From Mycoemilia scoparia (lineage: Eukaryota; Kickxellomycota; Kickxellomycetes; Kickxellales; Kickxellaceae), in assembly GCA_027575805.1 (NCBI GenBank), contig JANBPU010000001.1, forward strand, positions 310,001 to 374,000: a DNA stretch of 64,000 bases, in the 5' to 3' direction. The notes beneath the pieces are model-generated. The model had not been told where the DNA came from. It did not search any database and saw only the letters and a program-made list of their open reading frames with translations. The position numbers and the translations under genes were made by a program. Every line of letters begins with the position of its first letter. The first letter of the stretch is position 1. Of the stretch, positions 1 through 10,564 are shown piece by piece.

Positions 1-1213
1 AGCAATTCTTGCAATTTCTAGTTGAATGAATAAAAATATATCAAAGTCAGTTCCCATTTGGAGATTAGTATGCAAAAGCATGCCTTGCCAAGGACTTACC
101 GTTTTCATAGCTTCGAGATCTTCTTTTTCCAATTCCTCCCTAGATTTAAGCGACTTTTGATATAATAGTTTTTGGTTAGTTCAAGCACCTTTATAATAAA
201 GCCATGAACATTATTAAGAAAAGGTATTTACCTCTTGTGGGCCAAGCATTATAGCGGCGTTTCCCTCTTCAACTTCAGGGAATTCCCACCCCTTCCTGAG
301 CAATAGGCGATACATGTCATTGATACGGGTGAGATCGTCCTTGTGTCTTGAATGCTTACAAAGAGTATTCCTCCACAACAAGAGCATTTCCAAAATACGG
401 TATTGTACCGGATGAGGAATAGGCTATCCATACGAGAAGTGTTTTCATCGTTATAATATAGTGATGTAAGACTATAGCTGTGGCTATATCTGTATTAGAT
501 TGGTTACAAATAAAGTAGTAGCTTACGGGCTGATATTCCGGGAACTTGCGAAATAGCTGATTCAGAAAGTCGCGACTGGCAATCTGGTAGTGCACAGGGT
601 GGCCACAATTCTTGACCAGATAATCAAGAAGCTATAAAAGCGTATTGAGTTGCAAATAATTCACACAACAGTTCTCGGTGTATTAGAAAGATACATTCAT
701 ATGTGTTTGTGGCACTATTTAGTTAGTAGCACTTACATTCAATGCCAAAAGCGCTTGGTTCTGGTGTCGGCCATTGATGTATTGAAGTAATCCAAAGACT
801 GCTTCATGGGGGCTATTAATTATTCAATGTACTATCTGTTATCTCACTGTTCCTGATTAGATAGAAAAACTTGGCCTTCAGGCAACGCTTGGCCATGCGG
901 ATACATGCATGCCTGGAAAATACCTACTAGTTGCCCTTCTTTCGGTTGACCAAGTCACAAATTTCTAGATTGAGACCCAAGTCTGAACGTACCCTCTCGT
1001 AGTCACAGGCTTTGTCTACAGGTTTCGTGTTTCAAAGGCCCCGCAAAGAGAACCGCAAAGCAAAGTCAGCAAAGCATTTAAATTTATATTCATCACAAAG
1101 AGGGCGTCTTTATAATTAAGACTACAATGGGCGCATTGGTTACCTATCATAGTTTGCAACCTAGTGGGTGGCGTGAAGTACTGGCCGAGGGCCTGTTGCA
1201 GATTAGTATTCAT
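1..1213 (-). CDS. GGA-type ARF-binding clathrin adaptor, VHS domain (3' end cut by window edge)
   Basis: Sequence: spliced gene on the minus strand, exons 1213-1144, 1015-928, 812-737, 631-527, 423-232, 153-100 and 17-1, then off the left edge. The joined frame is open and gives a full VHS domain, with diagnostic pieces such as LNLEICDLVNRKKGNYP, ALNLLDYLVKNCGHP and INDMYRLLLRKGWEFPEV, followed by the start of the GAT region (KLQEL). Family knowledge: GGA proteins bind Arf-GTP and carry cargo with acidic-dileucine signals from the trans-Golgi to endosomes. The start at 1213 gives MNTNLQQALG, as expected before the VHS helices. The hinge and ear domains, if present, lie outside the window. The gene is divergent from the HERP-like gene, with 311 bp between the start codons. 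Related VHS proteins (Hrs, STAM, Lsb5) are less likely, because the EEL-KEDLEAMK-KLQEL segment after VHS is GGA-like. Confidence 0.85.
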
Positions 1214-1524
1214 TTTCTTGAAAGTAGCTCGGAGCCTAGCAGTAGGAAAAAAGTAAGGAAAGCCGACTTCCTGACCAGAAAAACAAAGTCTGTTCCATAT
1301 AGAACGAAACCAAGAGACATGAAAGGAGGCTTTACATAGCAGAACACCCTGATCAATCAGCATGGAGAGCGTCATCAATACAACCAATCCATGCACCGCC
1401 AATCTGATTTACATGCGGTCTCAAGTCATAGCAAGCCAAAGAGCCACTATGTCGCTGTGCCTTTCTTCATTCTATGATTGATGTTTTAGTGCTACTTTTG
1501 AGTTACCGGCTTAGGTAGTATTCA
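1214..1524. promoter_or_regulatory. Shared divergent promoter region of GGA-like and HERP-like genes
   Basis: This 311 bp stretch separates two divergent start codons and has no coding content that I trust; the open frames in it overlap only antisense or UTR sequence. No perfect TATA box was seen. Its role as a bidirectional promoter is inferred from position only. Confidence 0.4.
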
Positions 1525-2850
1525 ATGTCTGATATTTTAACCCTACAAATTTGCAATGCCAATGCCTTGGCTCCCGACTATATCACTGTTCATGTCGATA
1601 GGAGTGCCTCTGTAAGGCAGCTGAAGCAGCTAATTCAACAAAGTCATCCCGAGCATCCACCACAAGGCCAAATGCGTCTGTTTTACCGCGGCCGTGAGTT
1701 TGTCGATGAGGAGCATTTAGGGACAATTGAGCACGAGAATACCAACGGGATTTCTCCCAGCATACCCACAATGCATATGTTTGTTAGTTTCTGGGTTTCC
1801 GAATCCAAGCATTTGGAGCCAACAACAACGACTGACAACAGGAACTGCCAGGGTAACAACCCCGCCAGCAGTGATTCTGGCAGCGTCCAGGTGGCCCACA
1901 ACACTGGTATCGCTGAAAATAATAGCACACAGAAAGCGTCAGCTTCAAGCTCCACCAACAAAGATTGCAATGGAAATACTCCTGGCAATAATACAAGAGA
2001 GGGAGTGATCTTTGCGCGACCAAAGGGACCAGGATCCATTCCACATGAAGATAAAGATACTGGCACATCGTGCTATGATTTTGCCAGTGGTCAACAAGCA
2101 CTGACACAGCTGGGCCCCGCTTTCCAATATGTACTCATCAACAACCAACCATACCTCATGGAAATCCCACAAAACTACTACCAAAGAATCCCGGCACAAA
2201 GCAATCCGTTACACCCGCACGATACTTCATCTCTTTCCATCAGCCATTCAAACCTACAGCATATTATAAACACACTCACAATGCTATCCTCCAGGAATAC
2301 AGAAGCTCACGACCACCCCCGCTCTACCCAAGAGTCTGCTCAGTCTCAGGACAACGCTAATAATGCAGGCCAAGATGCAGAAAATGAACAACCAAACGAT
2401 CCAGATAATGCACAGAATGGAAATAGAAGGCTAGTAGCTCGGGTGCAGTTCCGAGTGAACATAAACTTTAGCACCCTGTGGAATGTTTTATGGCTACTGC
2501 TTAGGATTGCCTTTTTTGTGGCTATGATTGCTCATGATGTAAACTGGGAGCGTCTTGCACTTCTAGCTGCTTTGGCAATTGGCGTTTTCCTATGGGGAGG
2601 AAGAAGGATCCCTGAGCCCGATCAGAGAATCGACCCCAATAGAAACCAAGAACAAAATGAGGATAGAGAAGTTGTACAAGGAGATCATGCTGCCAATCAA
2701 GGACTACGCCACGACAGCGATAATGTCCAGGAAGAAACTGATCAACAGCCATTAACGCTGTGGTCCAAAGCCAGAGCCTTACTGACTGCATTTGTGTCCT
2801 CAATAATTCCAAATGAGCCATTACGAGCGCCAGCAATCGAAGATCAGTAG
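1525..2850 (+). CDS. HERP-like ubiquitin-domain ER membrane protein
   Basis: A single 441-codon exon. Residues about 5-85 form a ubiquitin-like domain of HERPUD type (TLQICNANAL... SVRQLKQLIQQSHP ... MRLFYRGREF). Next come a long Ser/Asn/Gln-rich linker, a short conserved motif around YVLINNQPYLMEIPQNYY (near 200-220), and two adjacent hydrophobic segments at roughly 317-337 and 341-360. The C-terminal tail is charged and Gln/Asn-rich. This order (UBL, low-complexity linker, hairpin membrane anchor) matches HERP/HERPUD proteins, which scaffold the Hrd1 ubiquitin ligase in ER-associated degradation; yeast Usa1 is the functional counterpart. ER residence and the link to Hrd1 are inferred from the family. 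The first ATG of the frame begins directly with the UBL. Confidence 0.75.
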   Translation: MSDILTLQICNANALAPDYITVHVDRSASVRQLKQLIQQSHPEHPPQGQMRLFYRGREFVDEEHLGTIEHENTNGISPSIPTMHMFVSFWVSESKHLEPTTTTDNRNCQGNNPASSDSGSVQVAHNTGIAENNSTQKASASSSTNKDCNGNTPGNNTREGVIFARPKGPGSIPHEDKDTGTSCYDFASGQQALTQLGPAFQYVLINNQPYLMEIPQNYYQRIPAQSNPLHPHDTSSLSISHSNLQHIINTLTMLSSRNTEAHDHPRSTQESAQSQDNANNAGQDAENEQPNDPDNAQNGNRRLVARVQFRVNINFSTLWNVLWLLLRIAFFVAMIAHDVNWERLALLAALAIGVFLWGGRRIPEPDQRIDPNRNQEQNEDREVVQGDHAANQGLRHDSDNVQEETDQQPLTLWSKARALLTAFVSSIIPNEPLRAPAIEDQ

Positions 2851-3352
2851 TGACTTTGCCATCTCTTGCCACAGAATCTTTCTCCTGCTTTGCTCATTCT
2901 ATAGCGCTAACACACATCCACATACATCTGTATTACTAGGCTAAGCTACACTTTATTGACTTTAAAATACCCAAGATAAATCGCATTCTTAATACAAACT
3001 ATTTTGTTGACAAATAAAATGAAATCAATCCCTTGTCGTGTGCTGCTATCTTACCCACTACAATAAATCCATTTTAAAAGGCTTGGCTGTCATGGCATGC
3101 GAGCCAATCAATAGACCATCCAAATGGTCTTCAAACCAACTCGCACTCAAGTTCACACCACCCTTGACCTGGTTTTCTGACTACGTTTTATTCTGTTTGT
3201 TATCAAATACCGTTTTCTTTTCTTGTGTCTCTCTGTTTTTAGCGAAATTAAGCCTTATTTGTGCTAGTTACTAGTACAGCGCTCACCCTACTTTCAAACT
3301 CCTCTCCTTACCCTGACTTTCCCTTCTTCATTCACGCTGCAAAGCAGGCTCA
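2851..3352. other. Intergenic, 3' end of HERP-like gene and Rgp1 promoter
   Basis: About 500 bp without a credible gene. AT-rich sequence with an AATAAA-like stretch near 3010 after the upstream gene, then pyrimidine-rich sequence (3290-3345) just ahead of the Rgp1 start codon. The short open frame at 3038-3274 has no recognisable content. Confidence 0.5.
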
Positions 3353-6115
3353 ATGACTGGGCTTACTGTGACAACATCACTTGACAAAGATGGGGCATAC
3401 TACGCGGGCGAAATTATAACTTGCCATGTAACCTTTAGAAACACGCACCCAACTACATACGCTACACATCCACCATCGCCACATACCCCCAGATTTAAAG
3501 ACGAGAATGCAAGGACAGCACCTTCGCCAACAAGGAGTGAATTTCCGAAGCCTTATACTGTGAGTCCGCGTGTCTCTGTCGCACCGCTAAATTCCTCCCC
3601 TCTCAATCCTCATAGCCGCAACCCAAGTACATTTACGCCCCCGCCGCCGCTTCCACCCCAAAATGGAGATCGTCATTTCTTGGATGCCTCTCGGCGACGA
3701 CTAACCCACTCTAGCCAGATTGATTCACATAGCAGCAACCTTGGCGAAACACAGGGCCACTCGCCCTCAAGGGACTCCCAGCGTATGAGAAGATCTGCTC
3801 ACGCTACATCTTTTTCAGGAGGCATACCAGGGCCTGAAGCGTGTGGTACATTTCCAGCCTCAAAGCCAAGAGTCAACGGCTTTGGCGAGGTACCATCGCA
3901 TCCCAGAGATAACGACACGATTCAAGGGTATCCAAGTGCGCCAAATACCCTCAACCATTATGACTCGGATCAGGTCAGCATCTCTTCAATCAATACAAGG
4001 CCAGGAATTGACATCAGTTCACCCAGGTTTGGGAACAAGCCTACCACCCTAAACAAGACAACCAACACTGATGGAGCCCTCAATGAAAAGATACCGAATG
4101 GCCAGCCACAAAATAAGAATATTACAAAGCCAAACGAACGCAAACCAAGCAACTCAAGTCTTGTCAGCTATCTTTCTGGGTTTATCAAATCATTCAATGA
4201 GCCAAGCGATGATATTCCAACCAGGAAACCATTTACTACGCCAGTTGGCCTGGATGAAGCCAGCGCTGAGCAAGAAGAGTATATTGCACTAGGTGTGGCA
4301 AAGCTCAAGGGAACACTAAGTGTAGTTAACAGCTTTTTCAGTGCAGATGCGATATCAGAGCTCTTGGATCCAAAGAGCCACCAGCAGAAACCTAACCTTA
4401 GTGGTAAAAATGGACGTGTGCCGATAGGTGGTGGAATGCAAGGATGGATACCCAGCGACAATGCTCTGGCATCAAACCAGCCAGCATATCGTAACCGTGC
4501 GGATATAAAGCACAAATCAATATGCGAAACACAGCCCGCTATAATGTGCAGCGATCTTCACCTCCTTCCGGGGAAATCTGAAGTTTACAAGCTTGAAATA
4601 GAGCTTCCTAAATCCCTTCCACCGCTATTTCGTGGAAAAGCAACAAAGATTTCTTATGAGATAGTGATTGTTGTTCGAAGAAACATGCTTGACCAAGTCT
4701 CTCACGTAATTCGTCTCCCAGTACGCATAATGCCCTATATCACGCCAAAAGGCACGACATATCCATTTAATCCATGGAGACCAATTAACAATTTCAAGTC
4801 GCCAGCGATTACAACGGTCAATTTGGTAGACAACCACAAAAACGATACTCTCCAGCTAGAAAACCTGGAAATAAGTAGCAACAGCGACCATGCTTCATTA
4901 ACCACCATTGAAGAAAAACTCAGGGCATCCGACTTTTTCTCCAAGGTCTTGAAATCGTCAGATGTGATAAACTCTGGGCTCCTTTCTAGTAAAAATTCTA
5001 GTGGAAATGTTCACAGAAGTAGGGAGAAAGAGGCTGTTAGAAACTCCATCAACGATATCTGTAGAATGCGATCCCCCATCACATTCTCTTTATCCCACCA
5101 GAATACCAGGATAGCCACTGTGTGGCTGCCTAATAAAAACTACCAAATTGGACAGGAAATACAAGGAAAGATCGATTTCCACACATCGAGTTTGGCCTGT
5201 CACCGGGTTAGTGTTTGGCTGGAGAGCACAGAGATTCCTGGAGCCAACTACAAACCACGATACAGTGGCCTTTCACCTCAGTGGAGTCGAAAGGTCCATG
5301 CCGAATACCACGAAAGTTGCCGTTCGTTGGACCGTGTAGGATTCAGTCTTCCAACATCGCCAACTACCTCATTCCCGTCTTTTGATGCCACACTATTTTC
5401 TAATGTATGGCAGCTCAGGATAGAAATCCTCGTATCCGATAGCAATGGCGATGATACAAGCCTGTCTCTAGATTCCGTAACAAGCGATCTGGTCCTCAAT
5501 TCACGAGCGTTATTTCCTCCAATACAGTCCCCCCAGATGCCTCAGCCAACACGCCATCGACTGAGTATCAGCTTTGGTAGCAACCCATATTCTGCATTAA
5601 CTTCACTCCGCCCACCCATCAATCGGATCCAACAACCACCACTACACAGCACACACGTAAACCCTGCCACTTCCTCAGAATCGTCGCCTCAGAGAGGCCG
5701 GACAAGAGCGCGGGGTCAGAGCTTTTTGGGGGTATTTTCAGCCACATCCTCTTCCACCCAAAATAGTTGGTCTACATCTTTGGGACCCACAATCCCGCCC
5801 ATAAGACACTCTATGAGCAACGATTCCGAAAGCGTAAAAACAGAGCGACGATCATACGGACTCCCACCCACTGTGAAATTGCAATTGCTCTCCTGCAATG
5901 TTCCTTTGCAGATGTACCCACCATCAATGGTATTGCCTTTGAGTAGAACTACTAATAGCAGCGGTAGTGGCGGGAATGGGTCCAACAATTTACCCACAAG
6001 TTCAAGAATCAACACAAAAACAGCTAACCAAACTGCAAACAGCTCATCTCTGCATAATAGTACTCACCACCATTTCAACAATGACCACAAAACCAACTTT
6101 GAAGCTACTATATAA
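3353..6115 (+). CDS. RGP1: Rgp1-family subunit of the Ric1-Rgp1 Rab6 guanine nucleotide exchange factor
   Basis: A single 920-codon exon. The N-terminus (residues 3-31, TVTTSLDKDGAYYAGEIITC) and the central block near 397-445 (LLPGKSEVYKLEIELPKSLP ... GKATKISYEIVIVVRR) are the signature arrestin-like beta-sheet segments of Rgp1. A third block follows near 595-640 (YQIGQEIQGKIDFH). Long Ser/Pro/Asn-rich insertions lie between the blocks and at the C-terminus, making the protein longer than yeast Rgp1. Known role of the family: with Ric1 it activates Ypt6/Rab6 at the Golgi for endosome-to-Golgi retrograde transport. Function here is inferred from these blocks. No intron is needed. Confidence 0.85.
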   Translation: MTGLTVTTSLDKDGAYYAGEIITCHVTFRNTHPTTYATHPPSPHTPRFKDENARTAPSPTRSEFPKPYTVSPRVSVAPLNSSPLNPHSRNPSTFTPPPPLPPQNGDRHFLDASRRRLTHSSQIDSHSSNLGETQGHSPSRDSQRMRRSAHATSFSGGIPGPEACGTFPASKPRVNGFGEVPSHPRDNDTIQGYPSAPNTLNHYDSDQVSISSINTRPGIDISSPRFGNKPTTLNKTTNTDGALNEKIPNGQPQNKNITKPNERKPSNSSLVSYLSGFIKSFNEPSDDIPTRKPFTTPVGLDEASAEQEEYIALGVAKLKGTLSVVNSFFSADAISELLDPKSHQQKPNLSGKNGRVPIGGGMQGWIPSDNALASNQPAYRNRADIKHKSICETQPAIMCSDLHLLPGKSEVYKLEIELPKSLPPLFRGKATKISYEIVIVVRRNMLDQVSHVIRLPVRIMPYITPKGTTYPFNPWRPINNFKSPAITTVNLVDNHKNDTLQLENLEISSNSDHASLTTIEEKLRASDFFSKVLKSSDVINSGLLSSKNSSGNVHRSREKEAVRNSINDICRMRSPITFSLSHQNTRIATVWLPNKNYQIGQEIQGKIDFHTSSLACHRVSVWLESTEIPGANYKPRYSGLSPQWSRKVHAEYHESCRSLDRVGFSLPTSPTTSFPSFDATLFSNVWQLRIEILVSDSNGDDTSLSLDSVTSDLVLNSRALFPPIQSPQMPQPTRHRLSISFGSNPYSALTSLRPPINRIQQPPLHSTHVNPATSSESSPQRGRTRARGQSFLGVFSATSSSTQNSWSTSLGPTIPPIRHSMSNDSESVKTERRSYGLPPTVKLQLLSCNVPLQMYPPSMVLPLSRTTNSSGSGGNGSNNLPTSSRINTKTANQTANSSSLHNSTHHHFNNDHKTNFEATI

Positions 6116-6511
6116 ACCAGCACGCTCATATATTTGACATACTTCGAGTGGAAACAGCCATGTTTCTCCAAGATAGTTAGTTTCCATTAGATCTCACACA
6201 CTCACTCATGCTCACAACACCCACTGTATAATTCGTCTGTTCTTATCCAAAAATGTGACATATCTCATCCACATTTCCAGTCATTTAATATTTTTGAAAT
6301 GCTTGTGTAATTTTTAATAAATGTAATGCTTTTGCGCAAAAAATATTTATAAAGCTGTTTAGATTGTCTTCTTTTTATATTAATATCAACCAAATAGATC
6401 ACCACAACTGCGCTTATTCTCGAATATAATAATTGTATTGTATATTTTTAGGACAGTTAACTTTGTCAAAATGAATTGCATTTGTTGTAATAAATGGTGG
6501 GGCAGTTTGAT
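6116..6511. other. Convergent 3' region between Rgp1 and RBM22-like genes
   Basis: About 400 bp, very AT-rich, between two stop codons that face each other. It contains several AATAAA/TATTTATA-like tracts suited to polyadenylation on either strand. No gene seen. Confidence 0.5.
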
Positions 6512-8535
6512 CTATACGGATCCTTGCATCGTTGGATCTAAAAATGAAAATGAGTTAGCAATTTGGATACTAAATTGGATGTAGTGATTGGGATACGCTT
6601 ATATTTCTCTTACCTTGACTCGGATATAAAATCTTTTCTGATCCAGATGGCGGCGGTGGGGCTTGTCCAAAAGGTTTGCTTTGGTCTATAATCATATATA
6701 AATGCATATAAATTATAGTTTTCTTTTATTTGATAATACACTTTTTAATTAAGGCTAGATAACAATAACACTTGCCTTCTGTTGATTTGGCCTTAACCAA
6801 TTCAGATTTGGGGCCTTTAGGTCTTGGCATACACCAATTTATCCGCAAAGCATGCCCCTTTATTATACAGTTGCCCAACGACTTGTCTATTGCTGCCTCG
6901 GCAGCCATTCTTGTCATATAATTTACAAATGCACATCGTTTCTCGTGTATAACCTTGATGGATTTGATTTCGCCAAAAGCGTAAAAGTAGTCGCTATTTA
7001 TCAGCAGTAATTTTTATAGTGTTAATTTGCAAGATCAGTGCCAGAATACTATGATATTTCAATTGAAATCATAAAGCCATCCTTACCGAAGGTCTTGCTG
7101 GCTTATTTCACTGTCAACTCCACGTAGCAATAAAGACGTCTAAATAATGGAATTTATCTCAGTATTTCATGAAAAGCATAAGCAATATGGATCATGATTT
7201 TCGAAGGGCACCACCTCCTTTTGATTACCACCAATGATTATAGGGGCAGCAATCACAGCCAAATGAGTGAGTAGCCCTTCAAAAATCATCTCCCATATAT
7301 ATATATTAAATGAATAAATAACTTACTACTGTCTTATCTTCTGGTGCGTTTAGCTGTGAAGACTTGGATGCCTTGCCTATAATACGACGGGCCAGTGGAT
7401 CATTCGTGCCGTGGTATCTGTCTTGAATGTTTTGTTTGGACAAATCGCTTTCAGGCTCGGGTAGCTCGTGACGGTATGGGCATTCATTTCCACGAGTACA
7501 TTCACCTCGAACATAGAATGAACATATATGAGCGCGATTGCGTTTATAATACGGATCGGTTCTAGCCATTCGTTTCAAAAGCTCGCGTCCAACAGGATTT
7601 GCCTTTCCGCTAAAATCGTTGCCAGCCACTCCAGCCTCGAGCTATAATATATGTATATTTGTATTGTACCATTAAATCATTCGGGTTACCCCACACCCTT
7701 TATATTAAATAATTGTTTCTGTGTTTGATAGAAGAGAGATTTTATATGTACCTTGTCATCCCTTTGTTGCATGTAGTACTGTCTGTTTACATCGGAACGC
7801 GGTGCATCCTCACTAATTCCAAGGGCCGTATCTCTTACTTGGACAGGCAAGCCTAATCCAAACGCAAACCCATCATTATTGTTATAGTAATTATATGACC
7901 ACAAACCCCTTCAACATAATATCATACAAACAGTACAGAGCAGATCATATCATATATTGTAGCTTGATAATACATACCATATTGGAGATCAAACACACAA
8001 GTCTGGCACACATTCTTCATTTTTGCGCAGGATTGGCACAGCTCAGTTTTCTTGAATCGACCACCGACACCAGGGTTCCAACGGAATACAGTGAATGGTT
8101 TGTTGCATATCTAATTGAATACCAAGACCATGCGGTCAGTTTGCAAGAAGAAATTACATGCAATGGATATATTATATTTCTATCATCAATGATCCAAAAG
8201 CACATACCTTGCATTCCTTTCCATGTCTCTCTTTAGTCTAGCATTCATTGGATTAGACAGTACTTAGCACATTTATTCGTTTGGAAGATGTTAGTAACTA
8301 CACTACAAATACTATTAAACTTACCATTCGAACATATGGATTTGGGCCTAAACATGTCTCACAGAGAATCGGAAACTCCTATAATAGTATTGATACAAGT
8401 TTATTAGCTTATTTTGCCGTTCTCAAGCAGTGTAGGTGTACCGAATAAACCAGAATTTCAATAAAGAGACAGAAAGCTGAGAGTGAAAATACATACAGAG
8501 TCTTCCCATGATAACTTATTTTCAGCCTTCGACAT
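6512..8535 (-). CDS. Pre-mRNA splicing factor RBM22/Cwf5/Ecm2 (Slt11)
   Basis: Ten exons on the minus strand: 8535-8497, 8378-8325, 8237-8208, 8110-7978, 7852-7752, 7641-7327, 7139-7087, 6993-6776, 6685-6614, 6537-6512. The joined frame is 346 residues. N-terminal zinc-binding cysteines ([17 protein letters not shown], then [10 protein letters not shown] and [11 protein letters not shown]) and GLPVQVRD match the family signature. A C3H1 zinc finger follows (C-x7-C-x5-C-x3-H in [19 protein letters not shown]), then a C-terminal RRM (TSLLLRGVD ... [17 protein letters not shown]) and a proline-rich tail. Family role: contacts U6 and the catalytic core of the activated spliceosome with the Prp19-related proteins. 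The intron between exons 8 and 9 has a GC donor (AAG|GCAAGT), and the intron 7326-7140 carries a family A repeat. Confidence 0.93.
7185..7298. repeat. Family A inverted-end element, copy 1 (inside an RBM22 intron)
   Basis: A 114 bp element starting ATATGGATCATGATTTTCGA and ending with the near-complement ...CCTTCAAAAATCATCTCCCATAT. The centre shares the phrase ATGATTATAGGGGCA..CACAGCCAAATG with the other copies. It lies wholly within the intron 7326-7140. Confidence 0.75.
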
Positions 8536-8814
8536 TACTGTTGTAGGTGGTGGTGTTGTTGTAGCTGCTGCGATAGTTAACGAATAGAATATTAAAAATG
8601 CAGTACCTACTAGATTTTTTTGAAAGGGAGAATATTAAAAGTGTTGATAATTATGGTATAAGGGAAATTGGGAAAATCAACAACCCATAAAAATACAAAA
8701 ACTATTGGTAGACTAGAATTGATTACTAGGTGGATGATGATGTGATAAGCCCAGGATGACAAATATTGGGCTAGCGCAGCATATTCGGATACATATACAT
8801 ATACATAAAAGAAA

Positions 8815-9272
8815 ATGTCAGGAGAGAATATCCCAGAAGTAAGTTTACTCGTAGTCACTAAAGCAATAAACATTGTATCGATCCTATAAATCTAAATGCA
8901 TCACTCTAACTTAAATACTGCACGATTACATAGCTGATCGGACGAATTCAAGAGCGCCTGGAGAACAGTCATCGCCAGCTAGTCATTGTCGATACGCAAT
9001 TGTCTATGCAGACCAGAGAGGCAAGGAAAGCAGAGCTTACTCTACAAGAACTTTCGACCATGGATGCCAAAACACCAATGTATCTGTCAGTGTCCAAAAT
9101 GTTTGTTATGGAAGACCAAGCTACTATAAAAAAGAACCTCGATAAGCAAATCAAGGACTCTAAAGAGACAATCTCAGCTCTTGAAAAGAAGAAAAAGTAT
9201 TTCGAACGCGAAATGAAGGGAGCCAACGATAATCTGACTGACTTGATTAGGTCCACACGCCCCAGAGGATAA
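8815..9272 (+). CDS. Prefoldin subunit 1
   Basis: Two exons, 8815-8838 and 8934-9272, separated by a GTAAGT...TAG intron, giving 120 residues. The first exon encodes MSGENIPE and the second continues LIGRIQERLENSH. The protein has the two coiled-coil helices of a beta-type prefoldin subunit around a short hairpin; TPMYLSVSKMFVMEDQATIK is the typical prefoldin-1 hairpin segment. Prefoldin is a hexameric cytosolic chaperone that delivers unfolded actin and tubulin to the CCT chaperonin. The start is divergent from the RBM22 gene, 279 bp away. Confidence 0.9.
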
Positions 9273-9516
9273 TAGTTGCAGTGGATTTTGTCAAAAGTAA
9301 CCTATTTTGCAGCTTTACATAGTATAGTCTAATAAATAAGCAACTGAGAATCATTTGCATTTAATTCTTTTATAATAAAAATAATAGCAAGCCATACAAG
9401 GTGTGCTGTGCATTTGCAAAATATTTCTGCTACTACTTTCGTATCATCTACATCAGAACCTTGTCCCAATTTTTCAATGTTAATTAATACCACTCTTTAT
9501 GTTTTAAGCATATCAA

Positions 9517-9636
9517 TATGGACAATAATTTTTGAAGAGCACCTTTTGGTGGCCTGTGATTATAGGGACAATCCCAGCCAAATGAATGTCCAACTTTACT
9601 AGTAAACTTTCACCCTTCAAAAATTATTACCCATAT
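9517..9636. repeat. Family A inverted-end element, copy 2
   Basis: A 120 bp copy. Left end ATATGGACAATAATTTTTGA; right end CACCCTTCAAAAATTATTAC followed by CCATAT. The interior has the shared segment TGATTATAGGGACAATCCCA. No coding capacity. Confidence 0.8.
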
Positions 9637-10372
9637 TTTGAGTTTAAGGTCAACCAAGCCCTTTGATCAGAGACTCATATTAATGGTGCAAAACTTAGTG
9701 TTCAAAGAATATAAAGACAGTTGGCAACCTGGAAAAAGTGTCAAAACTCTCTGCTGATGTAATAACCATGCTCTTGGGCTATTAGTAATTTACAGAGCAT
9801 TGCGGCTGTTATACATTTTTGATGCAGTTGTTACTAGCAGCGCCGACGCTAGGAGAATTTTAAATGTGGTCAAAACACAATAATTACTGCTAAAAATGTT
9901 TGGACTTTGATTTTTTTCCTTCTCAACAAACTGCATTTGATTATTTCAACAACCTCTGGCGGTGATCAAATAACATTCACCAAACACCCCCTCCCTCCAG
10001 CAGCAGCAGCAATAAAAGAACTTGTGGCAAAACATGCAACTACAGCACCCAACGCGAAAAGAAACAGAAGGGGGAGCCTTTGAATGGGCGAGGAATCAAA
10101 GGATCGCACAATAGAGAGACGAGCATGGATGCTGATTGTTTGGACTTAAGGCGCGGTATGTGCAATCTATGAGGCCCGAGCCGAATGGACTGGTGGAAGT
10201 GTGAGAGAGCGACGGCTCGTTAACCAGCAGCTGGGCCGTGGCCACTACCATGACCGCGACCAGGGCATTTGGATTTTTTGTTGTGTGTATCACTACTATT
10301 TGTATTCAACAACAGGCATATCCTATCCAAGTGTAGCTGGTGATGGCGTGTTTTTTTGCCCTGGCCTCGCAT

Positions 10373-10378
10373 TATAAA
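10373..10378 (+). promoter_or_regulatory. Probable TATA box of the SET/NAP gene
   Basis: TATAAA in the context GCATTATAAACACG, about 190 bp before the start codon and followed by a long pyrimidine-rich leader, as in highly expressed fungal genes. Position-based inference. Confidence 0.4.
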
Positions 10379-10564
10379 CACGACCGCCCTTCCAAACTTT
10401 TTTCAGTGTTGGTTTTTTCTTCCATCATCTGAACGAATTATTTCTTGTACTTTTCTTTTGTCTGCTCATATTGCTTCTGGCTATTGTATTCGGCTGCTCT
10501 TTCTCTCATATCCACATACACAAACGTATCCCTGCCCCCCTAGACTCTACACCCAAACAACAAA

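Larger units (their letters stand above)
9273..10564. other. Intergenic region upstream of the SET/NAP gene
   Basis: About 1.3 kb with no credible gene. It contains one family A element (9517-9636), AT-rich sequence, and in its last 200 bp a pyrimidine-rich promoter with TATAAA at 10373-10378. Confidence 0.5.

Noticed and set aside
813..934. A GC donor (AAGG|GCAACT) for intron 2 of the GGA-like gene
   Set aside because: That junction breaks the reading frame. The GT donor at 927 restores it and yields KKGNYPHEA, the expected family sequence.
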